Assembly (NCBI GenBank): GCA_021786265.1
Contig: JAJYNP010000089.1
Span: 1-47,354 of the forward strand
From: Chloroflexota bacterium
GTDB lineage: Bacteria; Chloroflexota; Limnocylindria; Limnocylindrales; CSP1-4
Direction of reading: 5' to 3'
Length of the DNA stretch: 47,354 bases
Shown here: positions 39,514-47,354 of the stretch, piece after piece
Position numbering within the stretch: the stretch's first letter is position 1
Layout of the letters: each line of letters opens with the position of its first letter
Translations under genes and position numbers: made by a program
The notes under the pieces: generated by a model
Seen by the model: only the letters and a program-made list of their open reading frames with translations
What the model was told of the DNA's origin: nothing
Database searches by the model: none

Positions 39514-40185
39514 GTGACAGAGGGACCGGCCAGCAGGCCGCTGCGACTGCTGGTGGTGGACGATCACGAGGTCGTGCGGCAGGGGCTGGTCTCACTGCTC
39601 GAGCGGCGGGAAGGGTTCCAGGTCGTCGCGCAGGCCGGGACCGTGGCGGAGGCCATCGAGGCGGCGCACAAGTATCAACCCGACCTCATCGTGATGGACG
39701 TCCGGCTCCCTGACGGATCGGGAATCGAGGCGTGCCGTGAGATCCGCTCCGAGCAGCCGCAGACGCGGGTGGTGATCCTCACGAGCTATCCCGACGAGGA
39801 GGCTGTCTTCGCCTCCATCGTGGCGGGTGCCAGCGGCTACCTGCTGAAGCAGATCCGGGGGCGGGACCTGGTCGCCGCGCTCGAGGCGGTGGGTCGCGGC
39901 GAGTCACTGCTCGACCCGGCCGTGACCGAGAAGGTCCTCGACCGGGTGCGCCGCATCGCGAGCGGTACGTACACGGACGAACTGGCCCAGCTCACGCGCC
40001 AGGAGCAGAAGATCCTGCTGCTGATCGCCGAAGGGAAGACCAACAAGGAGATCGCGGCGGAGATCTTCCTGTCCGACAAGACCGTCAAGAACTACGTGAG
40101 CTCGATTCTGGCCAAGCTGAACCTCCAGCGGCGCTCTCAGGCGGCCGCCTTCGTCGCGCGCCACCGCCTGCCCGGGGCCGAGTAG
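39514..40185 (+). CDS. NarL/DevR-type response regulator
   Basis: A protein of 223 aa. The receiver domain (about 10-125) has acidic pocket D-D-H-E, phospho-acceptor Asp62 in I-V-M-D-V-R-L-P-D, T-S-Y and K. The C-terminal LuxR HTH (about 155-215) reads L-T-R-Q-E-Q-K-I-L-L-L-I-A-E-G-K-T-N-K-E-I-A, then S-D-K-T-V-K-N-Y-V-S-S-I-L-A-K-L. It resembles mycobacterial DevR/DosR, matching the DevS-like kinase upstream. GTG 39514 is chosen because GGAGGAA lies about 5 nt upstream; the frame stays open further up inside the kinase gene. The regulon is unknown. Confidence 0.94.
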   Translation: MTEGPASRPLRLLVVDDHEVVRQGLVSLLERREGFQVVAQAGTVAEAIEAAHKYQPDLIVMDVRLPDGSGIEACREIRSEQPQTRVVILTSYPDEEAVFASIVAGASGYLLKQIRGRDLVAALEAVGRGESLLDPAVTEKVLDRVRRIASGTYTDELAQLTRQEQKILLLIAEGKTNKEIAAEIFLSDKTVKNYVSSILAKLNLQRRSQAAAFVARHRLPGAE

Positions 40186-40286
40186 CCCGGCACCGCGAGC
40201 GACCGGGTGCGCCCGGGGCGGGGCATGAGCCCTACGGCCCATCGCCGCGGCGCGGTTTGGACCGTTACCGGGGGCGCCACCGGGCA

Positions 40287-40292
40287 TACGCT
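40287..40292 (+). promoter_or_regulatory. TANNNT (-10-like) element, leaderless start of the CoA-transferase gene
   Basis: TACGCT is followed by 6 nt (CGCGCC) and the ATG at 40299. There is no Shine-Dalgarno. Confidence 0.5.
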
Positions 40293-40298
40293 CGCGCC

Positions 40299-41570
40299 AT
40301 GCGCATCGTGACACCCGCGGAAGCCGTGGCCGGGATCCGGTCCGGCGACCAGATCTTCGTCCAGGCGGAAGCGGCCACGCCCAGTGAGCTGCTCGACGCC
40401 CTGGTGGCCCGCGCGCCGGAGCTCGAGGGCGTGAAGATCGTCCACCTGCATGCCGAGGGTCCCGCCCCTCACCTCGCCCCCGAGATGGAGGGGCACTTCC
40501 TGCACCGGGCCCTGTTCATCGGCCCGAACGCGCGCCGGGCGGTGAGCGAGGGACGCGCCGAGTACGTCCCGGTCTTCCTGTCCGACGTGCCGCGGCTGTT
40601 CACTCGCGGGCTGATGCCGCTCGACGCGGCGTTCATCAACGTGACGCCGCCGGACGCCCACGGCTTCTGCTCGCTGGGCACGTCCGTGGATGCGACCCTC
40701 GCGGCCGTGCGGGCCGCGAGGGCGGTCATCGCGCAGGTCAACTCCGCCATGCCGCGCACGCTCGGGAGCAGCTTCCTGCACCAGTCCGAGATCGACCGTG
40801 CGATCGAGGTCCACCGGCCGCCCTACGTGCACGACACCGGGATGCCCGGCGAGATCGAGCGCAGGATCGCCGGTTACGTGGCCGACCTGATCCCGGACGG
40901 CGCCACGCTGCAGATGGGGATCGGGGCGATCCCCAGTGCCGTCGGGATGGCCCTCCGCGACAAGCGGGACCTGGGCGTCCACACCGAGATGTTCACCGAC
41001 GGGGTGGTCGACCTGGTCGAGGCGGGGGTCATCACGGGTGCGCGCAAAGAGCTCGACCGCGGCAAGCTGGTGGCCACGTTCGTGATGGGGACGCAGCGCC
41101 TCTACGACTTCGTGAACGACAACCCCATGGTGGAGATGCGGGAGGTCGAGTACACGAACGACACCGCGGTCATCCGGCGGTTCCGGCGCATGTGCGCGAT
41201 CAACTCGGCGCTCGAGGTCGACCTGACCGGCCAGGTGTGCGCCGACTCGATCGGCTGGCGGCTCTACAGCGGCGTGGGAGGCCAGATGGACTTCATCCGG
41301 GGGGCGGCGCTGGCGGAGGAGGGACGGGCGATCATCGCCCTGCCCTCCACCACGTCGGACGGGAAGACGTCGCGCATCGTGTGCACCCTGAAGGAAGGCG
41401 CCGGGGTGGTGACCACGCGCGCTCACGTCCAGACGATCGTCACCGAATGGGGGGTCGCGGAACTCCACGGCCGGAGCATCGCCGAGCGAGCCCGCGTATT
41501 GACGGCCATCGCGCATCCCGACTTCCGGGACGAACTGGACTGCATGGCCCGCCGGCACCGCTTCGTCTAG
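40299..41570 (+). CDS. Acetyl-CoA hydrolase/transferase family protein (4-hydroxybutyrate/acetate CoA-transferase-like)
   Basis: A protein of 423 aa of the family I CoA-transferases that includes 4-hydroxybutyrate and butyrate:acetate CoA-transferases. The N-terminal half has D-A-A-F-I-N-V-T-P-P-D-A-H-G-F-C-S-L-G. The C-terminal half has M-G-I-G-A-I-P-S-A-V (CoA-binding loop) and H-T-E-M-F-T-D-G-V-V-D-L, where the catalytic Glu is expected, and ends with the usual E-W-G-V-A-E-L-H-G. It moves CoA between short-chain acids. The acyl substrate cannot be fixed; fermentative or reserve-carbon metabolism would fit the nearby hydrogenase. Confidence 0.9.
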   Translation: MRIVTPAEAVAGIRSGDQIFVQAEAATPSELLDALVARAPELEGVKIVHLHAEGPAPHLAPEMEGHFLHRALFIGPNARRAVSEGRAEYVPVFLSDVPRLFTRGLMPLDAAFINVTPPDAHGFCSLGTSVDATLAAVRAARAVIAQVNSAMPRTLGSSFLHQSEIDRAIEVHRPPYVHDTGMPGEIERRIAGYVADLIPDGATLQMGIGAIPSAVGMALRDKRDLGVHTEMFTDGVVDLVEAGVITGARKELDRGKLVATFVMGTQRLYDFVNDNPMVEMREVEYTNDTAVIRRFRRMCAINSALEVDLTGQVCADSIGWRLYSGVGGQMDFIRGAALAEEGRAIIALPSTTSDGKTSRIVCTLKEGAGVVTTRAHVQTIVTEWGVAELHGRSIAERARVLTAIAHPDFRDELDCMARRHRFV

Positions 41571-41604
41571 GCGTCCGGCTGCGCGCGCGGCGGCGGCCCG
41601 CTGC

Positions 41605-41626
41605 GGCCCCGCCGCGGCGGGGGGCC
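41605..41626. terminator. Possible bidirectional terminator hairpin
   Basis: A perfect GC palindrome CCCCGCCGCGGCGGGG (41607-41622) lies in the 58-bp gap between the convergent CoA-transferase and Lon-family genes. There is no T-run, so it is at best a non-canonical terminator. Confidence 0.35.
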
Positions 41627-41628
41627 GG

Positions 41629-44085
41629 TCAGGCCGAGGGGGGCGGCGCGAAGAGCCGCGCCTGTTCGACCAGGAACGCGATCCGATCGTCCACCAGGCG
41701 ATGCAGGCTGCCCTCGGTGTAGCGCCCGCCGCGACCGCGACGCCCCGCCGGCAGGCCCGTCAGCAGCTCGAGCGCCTCGTCCACGTTGCCCACCGCCCAT
41801 ACGTGGAACGTGCCGTTCCGCACCGCCTCGAGCACCTCCTCGTCGAGCATGCAGTTGCGGATGTTCGTCTCCGGCAGGATCACCCCCTGGTCACCCGTGA
41901 GCCCGCCGATCCGGCAGGCGTGGAAGAACCCCTCGATCTTTTCGTTGACACCGCCGACCGGCTGGGCCGCCCCGTGCTGGTCCATCGAGCCGGTCACCGC
42001 GATCCCCTGCCGAATCGGGACCCCGGCCAGGCTCGACAGCAGCGCGCAGATCTCCGCCAGCGACGCGGAGTCGCCCTCGATCGCCTCGTACGACTGTTCG
42101 ACAGCGACCGACGCGCGGATCGACAGGGGACGGTCCCGGCCGTAGCGCTCGGACAGGAACGCCGAGGCGATCAGGAAGCCCTTCGAGTGAACGCGCCCGC
42201 TCATGTCCGTCTCGCGATCGACGTGAACGACCTCACCGTGCCCGACGCCGGTCGTGGCGGTAATGCGGATGGGCTGCCCGAACCCATGGTCGCCGGTGCT
42301 GAGCACGGCCAGGCCGTTGACCTGGCCGACGGTCGCCCCGATGGTCTCGATACGGAGCGTCCCTTCCGCCATGAGACGCCGGAGCCGGTCCTCCGCGAGG
42401 CCTGCCCGGTCCGCCCGCGACCGGACTGCGCGGTCCACGTCGTCGCCCAGCACAAGGTCGTGGCCGGCCTCTCCCGCCCAGTAGCTCGCCTCCGTGACGA
42501 CGTCGACGATCTCGGAGAATCGTGTCGAGAGCCGCTCCTGGTGCTCGGCGATCCGCGCGCTGCGCTCGACCACTCGTGCCACGGCCTCCGGCGCAAAGTG
42601 GCGGAGGCCCGCGCCCTCCACGTGACCCGCGATGAACGACGCGTAGAGCGTCGCCTCGCCGTCGCCCCAGGGCATCTCGACGTCGAACTCGGCCCGGACC
42701 TTGAACAGCGTGCGGAACTCCTCGTCGACGAGGTACAGGGCCTGGTAGAGCGAGGCGGGCCCCACCAGGACCACCTTGAGGTTGACGGGGATCGGCTCGG
42801 GGTCCAGCGTGGCCGTGGGGAAGAGCACGTACTGCGCGCCGATGTTCTCGACTCGAGCCTGGGCCGTCCGCAGCGTCTCCTTCAGCCGTTCCCAGGCAAG
42901 CGGGTCGGCGAGCAGGTCGGCAACCCGCAGGACCAGGAACCCGCCGTTCGCGCGGTGCAGGGCCCCGGGCCGGATGTTCCGGTGGTCGGTGGTGGCCATG
43001 CCCATCAGGGTGGTGTACTCGATGCGCCCGAACAGGTTGTAGTACGTGGGGCTGGGCTCGTCGACGACGGGGGCCGGTGCGCCCGGCTGGTGCGTCACCA
43101 GCACGTTGACGGCATACCGGCCCAGGATGGCCTCCCTGGCCTGTCGAGCCTCCTGGACGATCCGGTCGGTCTGGTCGCCGCCGTCCGGTTCGGGGGTGGG
43201 ACGGAACAGGTCGAGATGCTCGAGCATGTCGTCGCGCAGGGCATCGAACCAGGCGTCGACTCGATCGACCCCTCCGTGGTGCGCACGCAGCTCGTCGAGC
43301 AGGTGGCCGATGGCGAACACCGCGACCTCGCGATCGAGCGCGGCGACCCGTTCACGCGCGTCCCGCTCGAGCGCACGCAGGCGCCCGAGGACGTCCGGCA
43401 GCCGCTCCTCGATCGCGCGGCCGTGCTGGCGGTAGGCCTCGCGTTCCTCGGGCGACAGGCGCTCGAACTCGTCGGGGTGGATGGGCCGCCCCTCGCGGAC
43501 CGGCAGGGTCAGGATGCCGGCCGGCGTGAACTCGAGCCCCAGCCCCAGGGTCGCGGCCTCCGCGCGGAACGCCGCGAGCGTCGCCTGGCGGCGTTCGTCC
43601 ACCTCGGATGCGACCACCCGTGCCCGCCGCCGATACTCGTCGCTCTCGAACGCGCGGGCGATCTCGCGACCGGCATCGGCCACGAACCGGGCCACGTCCC
43701 GCGCGAACGGCGCCGCGCCTCCGGCCGGGAACGAGACGGCGATGGGGCGGCGCGGGTTGGCCATGTCGAAGAGGTAGACCCAGTCGCGCGGGGACGGCCG
43801 GATGCGGGCGGCGCGGTCCAGGTATGCGTGCAGCGTCGTGCGGCGACCGGTGCCCGTCGGGCCGAGCACGAACAGGTTGTACCCGGGATCCTCGATGTCG
43901 AGCGCGAACGAGATCGCGCTGACCGCCCTGGGCTGACCGACGGTCCCGTCGAGGGGTGCCACCTCGGCGGTGGACGTGAAGTGGAACGAGGCGGGATCGC
44001 AGCGGCGCCGCAGCCGCTCCGCCGGGACCAGCCGGGCGGCGACGGGGCCAGCGGGACTCGAACTCTTCGTCGTCGACGATGCCAT
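41629..44085 (-). CDS. Lon-family ATP-dependent protease (AAA_32/LonB-like)
   Basis: A protein of 818 aa. The N-terminal AAA_32 domain has a Walker A L-G-P-T-G-T-G-R-R-T-T in which Arg replaces the usual Lys. The middle has helical and coiled-coil regions (about 140-290). L-H-R-A-N-G-G-F-L-V-L-R is the Walker B/sensor area. The C-terminal Lon protease domain has E-G-D-S-A-S-L-A-E (nucleophile Ser675) and V-G-G-V-N-E-K-I-E-G (Lys716), forming the Ser-Lys dyad. It degrades damaged or regulatory proteins in the cytosol. The start is taken at 44085 (GAGGGGG just upstream), although an in-frame ATG at 44118 exists. It is divergent from an orphan receiver gene. Confidence 0.9.
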   Translation of the reverse strand: MASSTTKSSSPAGPVAARLVPAERLRRRCDPASFHFTSTAEVAPLDGTVGQPRAVSAISFALDIEDPGYNLFVLGPTGTGRRTTLHAYLDRAARIRPSPRDWVYLFDMANPRRPIAVSFPAGGAAPFARDVARFVADAGREIARAFESDEYRRRARVVASEVDERRQATLAAFRAEAATLGLGLEFTPAGILTLPVREGRPIHPDEFERLSPEEREAYRQHGRAIEERLPDVLGRLRALERDARERVAALDREVAVFAIGHLLDELRAHHGGVDRVDAWFDALRDDMLEHLDLFRPTPEPDGGDQTDRIVQEARQAREAILGRYAVNVLVTHQPGAPAPVVDEPSPTYYNLFGRIEYTTLMGMATTDHRNIRPGALHRANGGFLVLRVADLLADPLAWERLKETLRTAQARVENIGAQYVLFPTATLDPEPIPVNLKVVLVGPASLYQALYLVDEEFRTLFKVRAEFDVEMPWGDGEATLYASFIAGHVEGAGLRHFAPEAVARVVERSARIAEHQERLSTRFSEIVDVVTEASYWAGEAGHDLVLGDDVDRAVRSRADRAGLAEDRLRRLMAEGTLRIETIGATVGQVNGLAVLSTGDHGFGQPIRITATTGVGHGEVVHVDRETDMSGRVHSKGFLIASAFLSERYGRDRPLSIRASVAVEQSYEAIEGDSASLAEICALLSSLAGVPIRQGIAVTGSMDQHGAAQPVGGVNEKIEGFFHACRIGGLTGDQGVILPETNIRNCMLDEEVLEAVRNGTFHVWAVGNVDEALELLTGLPAGRRGRGGRYTEGSLHRLVDDRIAFLVEQARLFAPPPSA

Positions 44086-44120
44086 CCGGACCCCCTCTCG
44101 GCGGCCGCGTGGAATCAAGG

Positions 44121-44155
44121 AGGCGAACGCCGCGCGTCCCCTGCGGCGTTCGCCT
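44121..44155. promoter_or_regulatory. 13-bp perfect hairpin between divergent lon-like and receiver genes
   Basis: AGGCGAACGCCGC (44121-44133), loop of 9 nt, then GCGGCGTTCGCCT (44143-44155). It lies 36 bp from the Lon-like start and about 110 bp from the receiver start. It could be an operator or an RNA structure in the Lon leader; no T-run is present and nothing transcribed needs termination here. Confidence 0.6.
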
Positions 44156-44264
44156 TATCGCATAGAATCGTTACGTCGCTGACATGTGCGTAGGGCCGAA
44201 CGGCCCGGTTCTTCGGCCTCTTCGTCGCTTCGCCCCGATTCTCCCCCGTCGTCAGGCTTCGCGC

Positions 44265-44642
44265 ATGGAATCCCGTGACGATCGCCGGGTGCGGTTGCTC
44301 CTCGTGAGCGACCATCGCGCCGCCGGAGACGCCCTCACCGAGTACCTGTCTCGCCATGGTTTCGACATCGTAGCGCGCGCGGCCAATGCGGCCGAGGCCG
44401 CCGCGGCGGTGCGGAGCATCGCGATCGACGTGGCGCTGGTGGACGGCGACCTGGCCGCCGGATGGCGCTCCGTGGTGCGCGCGGTCTCCGAGCCCCTGGA
44501 CCACAACCGGATCGCGGTGCTGTCGTCGTACTGGGGGCAGCAGGAGCGGCTGGCCGCCAGGCAGTGCGGGATCGGCGCCACGCTGCTCAAGCGGATCGCG
44601 GGCCCCAACCTGGCCGGACAGCTGCGCGCGCTCGCCGCCTGA
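44265..44642 (+). CDS. Orphan single-domain response-regulator receiver
   Basis: A protein of 125 aa from MESRDDRRVRLLLVSDHRAA. It keeps the main receiver residues: D in L-V-S-D-H, phospho-acceptor Asp in V-A-L-V-D-G-D, Ser in I-A-V-L-S-S-Y and Lys in T-L-L-K-R-I. It has no output domain and no kinase beside it. The sequence is diverged but plausible as a working receiver, perhaps serving the histidine kinase 5 kb away or another phosphorelay. The start is the ATG at 44265; the open frame runs further up to 44184 with low-quality sequence. No Shine-Dalgarno is seen. Confidence 0.72.
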   Translation: MESRDDRRVRLLLVSDHRAAGDALTEYLSRHGFDIVARAANAAEAAAAVRSIAIDVALVDGDLAAGWRSVVRAVSEPLDHNRIAVLSSYWGQQERLAARQCGIGATLLKRIAGPNLAGQLRALAA

Positions 44643-44839
44643 CCGGCATCCGTATCCGGTATCCCTGCCTGGCACCTGGCGGGCCTGCGCGACCGTGCCG
44701 GATGGGCCGCCTCGACGGGGCGGGGAGGTGGGACCGGGGGTCCCGGGGGAGGGGGCCGCCTGACCGACGCCTTCGGGCCGTCCGGCAGACGCAGCGTTCG
44801 ACGGACGCGAGGCACGCTCGCTGCAGGAGAGGAGGCGCC

Positions 44840-45295
44840 ATGCCGAAGATCGAGACGATCCTCGCTGCCACCGACGGCTCGCCAGCGTCGGCGGCCGCCA
44901 GCGACGAAGCCATCGATCTCGCGCTGCGCCTCGGTGCTCGCCTGATCGTGATCAACGTGGTCAACGTGGCCGAGTTGACCGCGGCGAGCTCGATGTTTCC
45001 CGGCACGGTCTTCACCGCGCGCGAGGAGGCCGAGGCCATCGCGCGCGCCATCGTCGACGATGCGCGCCGCAGTGGCGTGGTGGCCACGTACCTGACCTGG
45101 GAGGGTCAGCCCGGCGAGGCGATCGTGGCCGCAGCGGAGGCGGAATCCGCGGACCTGGTCGTGGTGGGCACGCACGGGCGGAGCGTGATCGGGCGGCTCC
45201 TCCTGGGCAGTGTCTCCGAGTACGTCGTACGCCACTCGCGCGTCCCCGTCCTGGTGGTGCGTCCGCAGGAGTCATACGTGGCTGCCCGGCGGTAG
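44840..45295 (+). CDS. Universal stress protein (UspA family)
   Basis: A protein of 151 aa starting MPKIETILAATDGSPASAAA. The ATP-binding signature G-T-H-G-R-S-V-I-G-R-L-L-L-G-S-V-S is complete. It ends V-R-H-S-R-V-P-V-L-V-V-R-P-Q, the standard last strand. It differs from the Usp at 1205 and is probably a distinct paralogue. The ATG has GGAGAGGAGG about 5 nt upstream. In many bacteria Usp genes lie near DevR-type regulators and are part of their regulon; that link is inference here. Confidence 0.9.
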   Translation: MPKIETILAATDGSPASAAASDEAIDLALRLGARLIVINVVNVAELTAASSMFPGTVFTAREEAEAIARAIVDDARRSGVVATYLTWEGQPGEAIVAAAEAESADLVVVGTHGRSVIGRLLLGSVSEYVVRHSRVPVLVVRPQESYVAARR

Positions 45296-45319
45296 CCTGG
45301 CGACGTCCGGTGCCGTGCC

Positions 45320-45325
45320 TATACT
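45320..45325 (+). promoter_or_regulatory. TANNNT (-10-like) element, leaderless start of the helicase gene
   Basis: TATACT is followed by 8 nt and the GTG at 45334. There is no Shine-Dalgarno. Confidence 0.5.
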
Positions 45326-45333
45326 CGTGTCCC

Positions 45334-47354
45334 GTGCCTGGAGCTCAGCGTCCCGTGCGCGCCCCGCTCGCGTCGAACGATCCCCTCGGTGACTTCACGC
45401 CGGCGATGCGCGACTGGTTCCGGGCGGCGTTCGCGTCGCCCACGCCGGCCCAGGCGGGGGCGTGGCCGGCGATCGCCCGGGGCGAGCACGTCCTGGTCTG
45501 CGCGCCCACCGGCTCCGGCAAGACGCTGGCGGCGTTCCTGTGGTGCATCGATCGCCTGGCCGGGGACCCGGCGCCGGTCGAGCCCCTGCGCCGGCTGCGG
45601 GTGCTGTACGTCTCGCCGCTCAAGGCGCTCGTCCACGACGTGGAGCGGAACCTGCGCGCGCCGCTGGCGGGCATCCGTCTGGCGGCCGAGGCACGAGGCG
45701 AGGTTCCCGCCGACATCCGGGTCGCGATGCGCACCGGCGACACGCCGGCAGAGGAACGCCGGGCGTTCGGCAGGCGCCCTCCCGACGTGCTCGTCACCAC
45801 GCCCGAGTCGCTCTACCTGCTCCTCACGTCCCGCGCCCGGGAGGCGCTCCGCTCCGTCCGGTGGGTGATCGTGGACGAGATCCACGCACTCGCGCCCACC
45901 AAGCGAGGCGCGCACCTGGCGCTCTCGCTCGAGCGCCTCGAGGTGCTCGCCGAGCGGCCTCCGCAGCGGATCGGCCTCTCCGCCACCCAGCGACCCCTGG
46001 AGGCGGTCGCGGCCTATCTGGGCGGCCGCATGGCGGCGCCCGGCGCCGGTGGCGACGATCCCGGTGTCGCGCCCACGGTCGTCGGGCTGGCCGCGACGGA
46101 CCCCGGCTCCACGCCCGCACCGCTCCGTCCCGTGACGATCGTCGACACGGGCGCCCGCAAACCGCTCGAGCTGCAGGTGGTAGTGCCGGTCGAGGACATG
46201 TCGCGGCTCGGGGAGGCCATTCCGCTCTCGGAGGCGGCAGGTGGCCCGGCCGCGGGACCGCCCGAGCGCTTCAGTATCTGGCCCGCCATCCACCCGCGCA
46301 TCGTGGAGCTGATCCGGCGGCACCGCAGCACCATCGTCTTCGTCAACAGCCGCGGGCTGGCCGAGCGTCTGGCGCGGCGCGTCAACGAGCTGGCCGGCGA
46401 GGAACTCGTGCTGGCGCATCACGGCTCGCTGGCGCGAGAACAGCGGGTGCTCGTCGAGGAGGCCCTGAAGGAAGGCCGGCTTGCCGGCATCGTCGCCACC
46501 AGCTCCCTCGAGCTCGGGATCGACATGGGGTCGGTCGACCTCGTGATCCAGGTCGAGTCGCCCGGGTCGGTCGCGCGGGGGCTCCAGCGGATCGGTCGGG
46601 CTGGACACCGGATCGACGAGCCGTCGCGCGGCGTGATCTTCCCCAAGTACCGTGGCGATCTCCTCGAGTGTGCCGTCGTGACCCGGGCCATGCACGAGGG
46701 AGCGATCGAGTCGACCGTCGTGCCGCGCAACCCGCTCGACGTGCTGGCCCAGCAGGTCGTCGCCGCGGCGGTCGACGGGACGTGGGCCGTGGACGACCTG
46801 TACGCGCTCGTGCGTCGTGCCGAGAACTTCGCGACGCTGGGGCGTCCCAGCTTCGAGAGCGTGCTGGGCATGCTGGCCGGGCAGTATCCGTCGGACGAGT
46901 TCGCGGAGCTGCGGCCCCGCATCGCCTGGGACCGCGTGGCGGGCACGGTGCGGGGTCGTGCCGAGAGCCGGACGGTGGCGGTGCTGTCGGGCGGCACGAT
47001 CCCCGATCGAGGCCTGTATGGGGTCTACCTCGACGACGGGGCACCCTTCGTGGACGGCGGCACGCTGCACGGTCGCGAGGCGGCGCGCGTGGAGCGCTCG
47101 ACGGCCCGGGACGGCGGCAGGGCCCGTTCCGGCCGCCGGGTCGGTGAGCTGGACGAGGAGATGGTCTACGAGACGCGGGCTGGCGAAGTGATCCTCCTGG
47201 GCGCCAGCGCCTGGCGGGTCACGCAGATCACCCACGACCGCGTGCTGGTGGCACCCGCCCCGGGGCAGCCGGGGAAGGTCCCGTTCTGGAAGGGGGACGG
47301 CCCGGGGCGGCCGGTCGAGCTGGGTCGCGAGCTGGGCGCGTTCACCCGGCGTCT
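45334..47354 (+). CDS. lhr: Lhr-type DEAD/DEAH-box helicase, 5' part
   Basis: The first 673 codons of a gene that runs off the window; Lhr proteins are usually 1400-1500 aa. Superfamily 2 motifs appear in order: Q-like F-A-S-P-T-P-A-Q, Walker A A-P-T-G-S-G-K-T, S-P-L-K-A-L, D-E-I-H (motif II), S-A-T (motif III), F-V-N-S-R-G (IV), T-S-S-L-E-L-G-I-D-M-G (V) and Q-R-I-G-R-A-G-H (VI). The winged-helix and beta-barrel part typical of the Lhr core follows. It is probably a 3'-5' DNA or DNA:RNA helicase in repair. GTG 45334 is preferred because of the -10-like TATACT; GTG 45355 is also possible. The C-terminal extension is not visible. Confidence 0.92.
   Translation, partial: MPGAQRPVRAPLASNDPLGDFTPAMRDWFRAAFASPTPAQAGAWPAIARGEHVLVCAPTGSGKTLAAFLWCIDRLAGDPAPVEPLRRLRVLYVSPLKALVHDVERNLRAPLAGIRLAAEARGEVPADIRVAMRTGDTPAEERRAFGRRPPDVLVTTPESLYLLLTSRAREALRSVRWVIVDEIHALAPTKRGAHLALSLERLEVLAERPPQRIGLSATQRPLEAVAAYLGGRMAAPGAGGDDPGVAPTVVGLAATDPGSTPAPLRPVTIVDTGARKPLELQVVVPVEDMSRLGEAIPLSEAAGGPAAGPPERFSIWPAIHPRIVELIRRHRSTIVFVNSRGLAERLARRVNELAGEELVLAHHGSLAREQRVLVEEALKEGRLAGIVATSSLELGIDMGSVDLVIQVESPGSVARGLQRIGRAGHRIDEPSRGVIFPKYRGDLLECAVVTRAMHEGAIESTVVPRNPLDVLAQQVVAAAVDGTWAVDDLYALVRRAENFATLGRPSFESVLGMLAGQYPSDEFAELRPRIAWDRVAGTVRGRAESRTVAVLSGGTIPDRGLYGVYLDDGAPFVDGGTLHGREAARVERSTARDGGRARSGRRVGELDEEMVYETRAGEVILLGASAWRVTQITHDRVLVAPAPGQPGKVPFWKGDGPGRPVELGRELGAFTRR

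Noticed and set aside
41629..44085. Lys-to-Arg change in Walker A of the Lon-type protease as an inactivating mutation
   Set aside because: The G-x-G-R-x-T form appears common in AAA_32-type Lon proteins, and the rest of the ATPase and the Ser-Lys dyad are intact.
44730..44744. GGGACC-GGG-GGTCCC hairpin as a terminator after the receiver gene
   Set aside because: The loop is only 3 nt, there is no T-run, and it lies about 90 bp after the stop in a G-rich tract.

Overview
This is a GC-rich (roughly 70% by eye), tightly packed bacterial chromosome segment. It carries housekeeping genes (carAB, tRNA-Lys, malic enzyme, methylglyoxal synthase) mixed with regulators and transporters. I see no integrase, transposase, phage gene, CRISPR array or rRNA. 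The gene mix suggests an uncultured soil or freshwater Chloroflexota, perhaps Limnocylindria-like: a group 3b-type [NiFe]-hydrogenase, a DevS/DevR-like two-component pair, an AAA_32-type Lon protease, and Pro/Thr-rich surface proteins beside an ECF sigma factor. This is inference from protein style. Other high-GC phyla, such as Actinomycetota, are not excluded.

Layout. Positions 1-6.4 kb hold the start of an ACT-domain gene (minus), an SRPBCC protein, a UspA protein and methylglyoxal synthase (plus), then a MarR-DHA2 drug-efflux operon and a metallo-beta-lactamase/beta-CASP nuclease-like gene (minus). At 6.6-11.9 kb are a TPR-rhomboid protease, an odd glycosyltransferase with a CysRS-tail-like N-terminus (minus), an MFS transporter and a coupled aldehyde dehydrogenase. 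At 11.9-17.8 kb, on the minus strand, is a bidirectional [NiFe]-hydrogenase operon. Its order is cyclic-nucleotide-binding protein, fused beta-gamma diaphorase, small subunit, large subunit, maturation protease, unknown gene. At 18.1-23.0 kb are tRNA-Lys(CTT), a PAS/GAF/EAL phosphodiesterase and NAD-malic enzyme.

Positions 23.4-28.6 kb hold carA-carB and a small membrane protein, overlapping head to tail. At 28.6-30.1 kb are a small unknown gene and an ArsR-type regulator, each preceded by the same inverted repeat GTTAG-N8-CTAAC. At 30.1-31.0 kb is a gene-poor, repeat-rich interval. At 31.0-35.1 kb are two M16 peptidase genes and an MFS exporter whose real N-terminus has no ordinary start codon. 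At 35.2-40.2 kb is a signalling cluster: Pro/Thr-repeat protein, ECF sigma, anti-sigma-like membrane protein, catalytically dead PfkB-like protein, GAF histidine kinase and NarL-type regulator. At 40.3-47.4 kb are a CoA-transferase, a Lon-family protease (minus), an orphan receiver, a second UspA and the 5' part of an Lhr-type helicase.

Many genes overlap by 1-4 bases (ATGA/GTGA). Two start classes are visible: genes with a clear Shine-Dalgarno, and genes without one that carry a TANNNT (-10-like) hexamer ending 6-9 nt before the start codon, as expected for leaderless mRNAs. The most unusual features are the shared ArsR-type operator, the PfkB-like pseudoenzyme coupled to a histidine kinase, the MFS gene without a canonical start, the repeat cluster at 30.2-30.9 kb, and the fused hydrogenase diaphorase.
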